Part shown: positions 5,370 through 10,735 of the stretch, one piece after another | How the letters are laid out: the number at the start of each line of letters is the position of its first letter | How positions within the stretch are numbered: the stretch's first letter is position 1 | NCBI GenBank assembly: GCA_937996755.1 | Contig: CALKUS010000020.1 | Coordinates: 1 to 10,735 of the forward strand | Direction of reading: 5' to 3' | DNA length: 10,735 bases | Source of the DNA: an uncultured Pseudomonadota bacterium | GTDB lineage: Bacteria; Pseudomonadota; Gammaproteobacteria; Xanthomonadales; Ahniellaceae | Program-made: the position numbers and the translations under genes | Notes under the pieces: model-generated | The model's database searches: none | The model's input: the letters and a program-made list of their open reading frames with translations, nothing else | What the model was told of the DNA's origin: nothing

Positions 5370-7991
5370 CTAGCCGGTGGCCCGGGCAAGCAGCTTCTCG
5401 CGCTCGGCCAGCAGGTTCTCGAAGCTGGCCGCGGGCAGCGGGCGGCAGAACAGATAGCCCTGCAGCTCCTCGCAACCCTGGTCGCGCAGGAAAGCGAAGT
5501 GCTCCTCGTACTCCACGCCCTCGGCCACGACGTGGCGATTGAGGTTGTGCGCCATGTGGATGGTGGCGCGCACGATCGCCTCGTCGTCCGGGTCGACGCC
5601 GATGTTGCGCACGAATACCTGGTCGATCTTGATGCGATCGGCCGGGAAGCGCCGGATGTAGTCCAGGGAGCTCTGGCCCGTGCCGAAGTCGTCGATCGCG
5701 ATCTTGCAGCCGAGCTCGCGCAGCGCCTGCAGCGTCTCCAGCAGGTTCGGGATGTGCTTGACGCTGAGGCTTTCCGTGACCTCGAGCTCGAGGTGCTGCG
5801 CTTCCATGCCGGTGTCGTCGAGCGCGCGCTTCACGACCTCGACGAGGTTCGGCTGGCGCAGTTGCAGCGCGGACAGGTTCACGCCGATGCGCAGCCCGAG
5901 CCCGAACCGAACCTGCCAGCGCTTGGCATCCGTGAGCGCCTGGCGCAGCACCCACTCGCCGATCGACACGATCAGGCCGGTTTCCTCGGCGAGCGGGATG
6001 AAGAATCCGGGGCTGATCATGCCGAGCTCGGGATGCTCCCAGCGGATCAGCGCCTCCATCCCGACGATGTCCTCGCTCTGGGCGGAGACCTGCGGCTGGA
6101 AATAGACGCGCAGCTCGTTGTTGCGTTCCGCCTGGCGCAGCTTCGCCTCGAGCGCGAGGCGTTGCTGGTGCGATTCCTCGGGCACGGCCACGTAGGTCTG
6201 GTACGTATTGCGGCCCATGCCCTTCGCGGAATACATCGCGACGTCGGCATGGTGCAGCAGCTTCTCGGCCGTCGCCGCGTCGTCGGGATAGAAGCTGATG
6301 CCGATGCTCGAGGTGATGTGCAGCTCGCGGCCGTCGGACAGCGGCAGCGGCGCCTCCAGCACGCGGCAGACCTTGTCGGCGATGCGCAGCACGTCGTCGC
6401 GCTGGACGATGTGGCGCAGGATCAGCGTGAACTCGTCGCCCGCGTAGCGCGCCACGGTGTCGGAGCCGCGCACGCTGCCGCGCAGGCGTCGCGCGACCGC
6501 CACGAGCACTTCGTCGCCTACGCCGTGGCCGAGGCTGTCGTTGATCGTCTTGAACCGGTCCAGGTCGACGAACAGCACGGCGAACATCTCGCCGGTGCGA
6601 TGCGCTTCCTTGAGCGTCGTCTCCAGGCGATCGTTGAACAACAGCCGGTTCGGGAGCTGCGTGAGCGAGTCCTGCAGGCCTTTCGCCCTGCCCTGCTCGC
6701 GCGCGCGCTCCAGCTCCAGCGCGAGCGCGATCCGCGCGGCCGATGCCTCGATCACTTCGCGCACGCCCGGCGTGCGGCCCCAGGGCCGCATCGAGCCGAT
6801 CACGAGCGCGCCGAGCATCTCGCGGCGCTCGTCGCAGAGCGGTACGGCGGCGTAACCGGCCAGGCCGAGTGCGGCGACGCTGCGGTCGCCGGCGAGCTTC
6901 TGCGCGGCGTTCTCGGCCACGAACACGGTCTCGCCCGTCTCCAGGCGCTTCAGCACGTCGTTCCAGTCCAGCACGCTCGCGGCCGCGACCGCGTTCTGGT
7001 GCTGGAACAGGATCTCCGGATCGGCCTCGTGATCGACGCCGCGCGCGACCACCCACACGTGCTCCGGCTTGAGCCACGTGGCGAGCTGCGTGGCGCACGC
7101 GGCGACGGTGTCGCTGCCGACCACCTGCGTGACGGCCGCGATCGCGGCGAGCGCGCTTTCGATCGCGACGCTGTCGCCGACCGGCTGGAACGCGGTCAGC
7201 ACGAGCACGTCGTTGCCGCGCATGGCGAGCCGCGACGACGTTTCGGCGAGCTCGCGATGGCCGTCCGAGCGCGAGCGCAGCACGCGATGCGCGAGGCGCC
7301 CTTCGCGGCGCAGCTTCGCGACCAGCTGTGGCACCTGCGCGGCGTCGCGCTGGTGGTCGAGGTTGAAGAACGGCGTACCCGCGACGCGCGCGCGCGCGCC
7401 GCCCGTCACCTGCTCGAACGCGCTGTTCACGTCGAGCACGAGGCCGGAGTTCAGGTCCCAGAGCACGAGCTCGACGGGGCTGCCGTCGAACGCGAAGCGA
7501 AAGCCGGCCGCATCGCCTGCGGCGACTGCCGCCGCGGGTCCAGCCGCTCCCACCGGTGCCGTGGCCGCGGTCGCCGCTGCGCCCGGCGCACCGGTGCCGC
7601 GCGCGAGCACGTTCTGGATGCGATGCAATGCCTCCTCGCCGATCACCGGGCTGCGCAACCAATCCGACACGACGTCGGGCTCGTCCTCCCAGGTCCAGCG
7701 ATTGCGCAGGTCGTCGGCCGGCGCGATGCCGATGACCGGCACGGGCGGGCCCTTCACGCGCGCGCGCAACGCAGTGCAGAACGCGAGCGCGTCCTTCGCG
7801 TCGTCGCGGAATTCCAGCAGCACGACGTCGACGCGCGATTCCTGCTCGAGGAAGGCATGCGCCTGCGCGAAATCCTTCGCGGTGAAGATCGCGTCGAACT
7901 CGTAGGTGTCGAACACCTGGAACAACGCGCGCTGGTCGTCGCGGTCGGTGACCACGATGAGCAGCGAGCCGCGGATGAGCCCGCGGGTCAT
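5370..7991 (-). CDS. c-di-GMP signalling protein: degenerate receiver-PAS-GAF-AGDEF-EAL
   Basis: Cytoplasmic 873-residue protein that makes and/or breaks cyclic di-GMP; no membrane segments are seen. Domains: receiver-like fold about 8-128, Ala-rich linker 131-162, PAS about 163-272, GAF about 275-425, GGDEF about 435-600, EAL about 605-868. The receiver has Glu60 (VDVVLLEF) where the phosphoacceptor Asp should be, and lacks the usual Thr/Ser and Lys-Pro, so normal phosphorylation is unlikely. The GGDEF motif is AGDEF (517-521), with an RxxD inhibitory site at 508-511 five residues before it. The EAL side is complete: E646-A-L, N705, E737/E740, D767-D768 in DDFGTG, K788, E824 in EGVE, Q844. 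Phosphodiesterase activity is therefore likely; cyclase activity is possible. The start is ATG 7991, 28 bases after the Ycf46-like gene, so the two are probably co-transcribed. It resembles FimX in layout but has an extra GAF and intact EAL residues. Confidence 0.93.
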   Translation of the reverse strand: MTRGLIRGSLLIVVTDRDDQRALFQVFDTYEFDAIFTAKDFAQAHAFLEQESRVDVVLLEFRDDAKDALAFCTALRARVKGPPVPVIGIAPADDLRNRWTWEDEPDVVSDWLRSPVIGEEALHRIQNVLARGTGAPGAAATAATAPVGAAGPAAAVAAGDAAGFRFAFDGSPVELVLWDLNSGLVLDVNSAFEQVTGGARARVAGTPFFNLDHQRDAAQVPQLVAKLRREGRLAHRVLRSRSDGHRELAETSSRLAMRGNDVLVLTAFQPVGDSVAIESALAAIAAVTQVVGSDTVAACATQLATWLKPEHVWVVARGVDHEADPEILFQHQNAVAAASVLDWNDVLKRLETGETVFVAENAAQKLAGDRSVAALGLAGYAAVPLCDERREMLGALVIGSMRPWGRTPGVREVIEASAARIALALELERAREQGRAKGLQDSLTQLPNRLLFNDRLETTLKEAHRTGEMFAVLFVDLDRFKTINDSLGHGVGDEVLVAVARRLRGSVRGSDTVARYAGDEFTLILRHIVQRDDVLRIADKVCRVLEAPLPLSDGRELHITSSIGISFYPDDAATAEKLLHHADVAMYSAKGMGRNTYQTYVAVPEESHQQRLALEAKLRQAERNNELRVYFQPQVSAQSEDIVGMEALIRWEHPELGMISPGFFIPLAEETGLIVSIGEWVLRQALTDAKRWQVRFGLGLRIGVNLSALQLRQPNLVEVVKRALDDTGMEAQHLELEVTESLSVKHIPNLLETLQALRELGCKIAIDDFGTGQSSLDYIRRFPADRIKIDQVFVRNIGVDPDDEAIVRATIHMAHNLNRHVVAEGVEYEEHFAFLRDQGCEELQGYLFCRPLPAASFENLLAEREKLLARATG

Positions 7992-8019
7992 GGCCGGCAG
8001 CCCCGCGGCAGCGAGTGCA

Positions 8020-8556
8020 TCACTGCACCCAGCGTCCGTCGCGCAGGCGCAGGCGGCGCCCGCTGCCGGGCTCGTCGTGGATCCGCTCGAAGAGCTCGTC
8101 GACCGCGTCCGAGAACGCGACCTGTTCGTCGATCAGCACGATCTTGCGCACGCTTCCCGCCATGCCCTTGCCGCGCCCCATCTGGCGCAGCAGGCCGATC
8201 ACCTGGGCACGCGCCGGCGAGAAGCGCAGCTGCGCGCCGAGCTCGTGGAAGAGGTACACGCCGTAATGCATGCTGCCCTGGATGTAGCGCAGCGCCTCGG
8301 GCAGCCGCGCCGAGCCCGGGACCGAGACTTCGCTCTCGCGCAGGCTGGCGATGCCGTCGGACTCGTTCCAGGCGTAGATGGAGTTGCCGCTGCGCACCGC
8401 GAAGTGGCGGAACTGCGCCAGGACTTCCGCGGCGCGCGGCGTCTCGATGGCGATGAGGCTGCGCTCGGCCGACACGATGCGGTCGAACAGCTGCGGCGTC
8501 ACGAAGAGCGAGCCGGATTCGCCGGACGTACTGGTTTTGCCGAGCAGGTTCTCCAC
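8020..8556 (-). CDS. Small protein resembling the N-terminal domain of Ycf46-type AAA proteins
   Basis: A 178-residue protein of unconfirmed function. From about residue 24 the pattern is LFDRIVSAERSLIAIETPRA, then NSIYAWNESDGI (58-69), then PEALRYIQ (86-93), YGVYLFHELGAQL (98-110), a predicted helix with VIGLLRQMG, and RKIVLIDEQVAFSD (137-150). From memory, this order (strand 'plIyi.t.E', 'vy.Ws...G', 'al..i', 'giYvl.dlh', 'vr.lrd', 'ktvvLi.p') matches the region before the ATPase in Ycf46-like proteins. Here the AAA domain is absent: there is no Walker A or B motif, and the protein ends after a basic tail (GRRLRLRDGRWVQ). No signal peptide or membrane helix is seen. The start is GTG 8556, without a Shine-Dalgarno sequence; in-frame sequence continues open upstream but overlaps the opposite fad gene. 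It is followed after 28 bases by the c-di-GMP gene. The coding call is fairly firm; the family assignment is tentative. Confidence 0.65.
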   Translation of the reverse strand: MENLLGKTSTSGESGSLFVTPQLFDRIVSAERSLIAIETPRAAEVLAQFRHFAVRSGNSIYAWNESDGIASLRESEVSVPGSARLPEALRYIQGSMHYGVYLFHELGAQLRFSPARAQVIGLLRQMGRGKGMAGSVRKIVLIDEQVAFSDAVDELFERIHDEPGSGRRLRLRDGRWVQ

Positions 8557-8562
8557 GCGCCA

Positions 8563-8591
8563 ACGATAGCCCGCGCCCCTGGCGATGGCCA
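8563..8591 (-). promoter_or_regulatory. Candidate promoter giving a leaderless transcript of the Ycf46-like gene
   Basis: On the minus strand TGGCCA (8591-8586, 4/6 to TTGACA) is followed by exactly 17 bases and TATCGT (8568-8563, 4/6 to TATAAT). Transcription would begin about 6-7 bases later, at or next to the GTG start codon at 8556. That would explain the absence of a Shine-Dalgarno sequence. Both hexamers are imperfect. Confidence 0.35.
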
Positions 8592-8618
8592 GAGCCCGTA
8601 CGGCCCGCGGCGATGGGG

Positions 8619-8627
8619 TGCTACGCT
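8619..8627 (+). promoter_or_regulatory. Weak extended -10 candidate for the fad gene
   Basis: TGC-TACGCT matches TGnTAnnnT on the plus strand. A start near 8634 would leave a leader of about 41 bases to ATG 8675. No recognisable -35 lies 16-18 bases upstream, so this is a weak call. Confidence 0.25.
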
Positions 8628-8640
8628 TCCGCGCTCCGCG

Positions 8641-8655
8641 CGAAACGCGCGTTCG
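8641..8655. promoter_or_regulatory. Imperfect palindrome, PsrA-like fatty-acid operator candidate
   Basis: CGAAACGCGCGTTCG is a 15-base palindrome with one mismatched pair. It contains GAAAC-N4-GTT, close to the PsrA (TetR family) pattern GAAAC-N2-4-GTTTC/G known at fatty-acid oxidation genes of Pseudomonas. Its place just before the ribosome binding site of a fatty-acid oxidation gene suits a repressor site. The regulator gene is not in the window. Confidence 0.3.
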
Positions 8656-8674
8656 AACCTGCTGGAGCAGCCCC

Positions 8675-10686
8675 ATGTTCGAAGGACTCCGCTTCCGCCA
8701 CTGGCATCCCGAGCTGGGCGAGGACGGGATCCTCGTGCTGAACCTCGACCGCGAGGGCAGCTCGGTGAACAGCCTTGGACGCGACGTCCTCGACGAGCTC
8801 GGCCGGCTGGTCGAGCGCATCGCCATCGAGCCGCCGAAAGGCGTCGTGATCCGTTCGCGCAAGCCAGCCGGCTTCGTCGTGGGCGCCGACCTGCACGAGT
8901 TCGAGGGTTTCGCGGCGAAAGGCCAGGTGCTGGATGCGATCGAGCGCGGCCATCGAGCGTTCAACGCACTGGCTGCGCTGCGCTGTCCGACGGTCTGTGT
9001 GATCCACGGCCACTGCATGGGCGGCGGCACCGAGATGGCGCTGGCCTGCCGCCATCGCGTGGCCAGCAAGTCGCCGACGACGCGCATCGGCCTGCCGGAA
9101 GTGAAGCTGGGCATCCAGCCCGGCTGGGGCGGAACGTCGCGGCTGCCGCACCTCGTCGGCGCGCCGAAGGCGTTCGACCTCATGCTGACCGGGCGCAGCG
9201 TCAGCGCCGAGTCGGCGCGCGCGATGGGCCTCGTGGACCGTGCGGTGGACGAGTCCGCACTGATGGACGCGGCGCGCGACCTGCTGAAGCGCCGGCCGCA
9301 ACGGCCGTTCGGCCAGCGCGCGGTGGCCTGGGCGACGAATCTCTGGCCCGTGCGCCAGGTGCTCGCCGTCGTGCTGAAGAAGCAGGTGGCCGCCAAGGCG
9401 AACCCGAAGCACTACCCCGCCCCGTTCGCGATGATCGAGCTGTGGCGGCGCTTCGGCGGCAGCGTCGGCCGGATGCTGCGCGCCGAGCCGCGCGCGACCG
9501 CCAGGCTGGCCGGAACGCCGACCGCGCGCAACCTCGTGCGCGTGTTCTTCCTGCAGGAAGCGCTCAAGAACCTCGGCGGCAAGGCCGACAGCGGCATCCG
9601 CAAGGTGCACGTGGTCGGCGCGGGCGTGATGGGCGGCGACATCGCCGCCTGGTGCGCCGTGCAGGGCTTCGAGGTCTCGCTGCAGGACCGCGAGATGAAG
9701 TACGTGCAGCCCGCGCTCGACCGCGCGAAGGACATGTTCGCGAAGAAGCTCAAGACGCCGGAAAAGATCGCGGAAGCGACGGCGCGCCTCGTGCCCGACG
9801 TGGAAGGCTCGCGCGTGCCCGACACCGACCTCGTGATCGAGGCGATCTTCGAGAACATCGAGGCGAAGCAGGCGTTGTATGCATCCCTCGAGCCGCGGAT
9901 GAAGCCCGGCGCGCTCATCGCGACGAACACGTCCAGCATCCCGCTCGCCACGCTGCGCGAGAAGCTCGCCGCGCCCGAGCGCTTCTTCGGCCTGCACTAC
10001 TTCAATCCGGTCGCACTGATGCCGCTCGTGGAGATCGTGCGCCACGACCAGGCCGCGGCCGACACGCTCACGCGCGGGCTCGCGTTCGCGAAGGCGATCG
10101 ACAAGCTGCCCGTGCCCGTCGCGTCGTCGCCGGGCTTCCTCGTCAACCGCATCCTGATGCCGTACATGCTCGAGGCGATGACCGCGTACGCCGAGGGCGT
10201 GCCGGGCCCGGTGCTCGACAGGGCCGCGAAGCAGTTCGGCATGCCGATGGGCCCGATCGAGCTGGCCGACACGGTCGGCCTCGACGTGGCCGCGTCCGTC
10301 GGCAAGATCCTCGCCGCGTTCCTCGACCTGCCCGTGCCCGCCGGCCTGGAATCGCTGCTCGCGAGCGGCAAGCGCGGCAAGAAGGACGGCCAGGGCTTCT
10401 ACACGTGGGTCGAAGGCCGGGCGCAGAAGCCCGAGGTGCCGAAGGACTACGTGGCGCCGCCCGACCTGCAGGACCGGTTGATCATGCCGATGGTGAACGA
10501 GGCGGTCGCCTGCCTCGACGAAGGCGTGGTCGACAGCGAGGACCTGCTGGACGCGGGCGTGATCTTCGGCACCGGCTTCGCGCCGTTCCGTGGTGGCCCG
10601 TGTCGATACATCCGCGAAACCGGAGCGGCGCCTTTGAAGACCAAGCTCGACGCGCTGGCGGCGAAGTATGGGAAGCGCTTTGCGCC
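8675..10686 (+). CDS. fadB: FadB/FadJ-like enoyl-CoA hydratase / 3-hydroxyacyl-CoA dehydrogenase, 3' end lost
   Basis: Multifunctional beta-oxidation enzyme: hydrates trans-2-enoyl-CoA, then oxidises 3-hydroxyacyl-CoA with NAD. ATG 8675 is preceded by GGAG (8664-8667) at 7 bases, a good ribosome binding site. Residues 1-190 form the crotonase domain: oxyanion-hole VVGAD (68-72), GGGTE with catalytic Glu120, and GLPEVKLGIQPGWGG with Glu142, corresponding to FadB Glu119 and Glu139. A linker leads to the Rossmann fold at about 309, with VHVVGAGVMGGDIA (GxGxxG 315-320). The dehydrogenase has catalytic His441 in GLHYFNPV, Glu453 in MPLVEIV and Asn491 in GFLVNRI. A second C-terminal dehydrogenase repeat ends in FGTGFAPFRGGP (631-642). 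The frame is open for 671 codons, near the family's 700-730; after codon 671 the reading is adapter-derived, so only a short tail is missing. The choice between fadB and fadJ is open, and no thiolase partner is visible. Confidence 0.94.
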
Positions 10687-10735
10687 AGATCGGAAGAGCA
10701 CACGTCTGAACTCCAGTCACGCCAATGTATCTCGT
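10687..10735 (+). other. Illumina TruSeq-type adapter and index sequence (assembly artefact)
   Basis: The last 49 bases are not genomic. Starting at 10687 with AGATCGGAAGAGC, the next 34 bases match the TruSeq P7-side adapter through ...CCAGTCAC (10720). Then comes an 8-base index-like GCCAATGT (10721-10728; GCCAAT is TruSeq index 6 as I recall), and then ATCTCGT (10729-10735), the start of the constant P7 tail. Translated forward it adds RKSTRLNSSH..., a known adapter-derived peptide. On the minus strand it yields spurious N-termini such as TGVQTCALPI. It should be trimmed before annotation or database deposition. Confidence 0.98.

Noticed and set aside
5499..8456. Open plus-strand frame of 985 codons opposite the c-di-GMP gene
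   Set aside because: Its sequence is low-complexity, rich in Arg, Ala, His and Val, with no recognisable domain. It is the mirror of a strongly coded minus-strand gene in high-GC DNA, where antisense frames stay open by codon bias.
8621..10720. Open minus-strand frame of about 700 codons opposite the fad gene
   Set aside because: Its N-terminus is adapter sequence read in reverse, and the rest is the antisense of a gene with intact catalytic motifs.

Overview
The window is high-GC DNA from a gammaproteobacterium. Gene order on the minus strand is rpoE, rseA, rseB, mucD, lepA, the envelope-stress locus known from Pseudomonas and xanthomonads. Together with a PAS-GAF-GGDEF-EAL protein and a FadB-type beta-oxidation enzyme, this suggests the Xanthomonadales/Lysobacterales or a neighbouring order. 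I cannot fix the genus from the sequence alone.

Layout, in minus-strand transcription order. At 8556-5370 there are two cistrons: a 178-residue protein resembling the N-terminal, non-ATPase part of Ycf46-type AAA proteins, then an 873-residue c-di-GMP protein (degenerate receiver, PAS, GAF, AGDEF, EAL). At 5259-3133 lie rpoE (sigma-E/AlgU), rseA (membrane anti-sigma factor) and rseB (periplasmic guardian of RseA). At 2989-1550 lies mucD/degQ, a periplasmic serine protease with two PDZ domains. At 1432-1 lies lepA (EF4), cut by the window edge after 477 codons. On the plus strand, a divergent FadB-like fatty-acid oxidation gene runs from 8675 to the right-hand end.

Regulation. A strong sigma-E-type promoter (GGAACTT, 16 bp, TCGAA) sits in the 143-bp rseB-mucD gap, and a weaker one precedes rpoE. 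This suggests that sigma-E drives its own operon and also boosts the protease separately. The mucD-lepA gap holds two terminator-like hairpins with a possible extended -10 promoter between them, so lepA may be its own unit. The divergent region 8557-8674 holds a possible leaderless promoter for the small Ycf46-like gene and, on the other side, a weak -10 and a PsrA-like palindrome before the fad gene.

Quality warning. The last 49 bases (10687-10735) are Illumina TruSeq-type adapter and index sequence, not genome. The fad gene therefore ends artificially, and any open frame entering that stretch on either strand has a false terminus. No tRNA, rRNA, CRISPR array, insertion sequence or phage gene was seen, and there is no gene-free stretch longer than about 150 bases.
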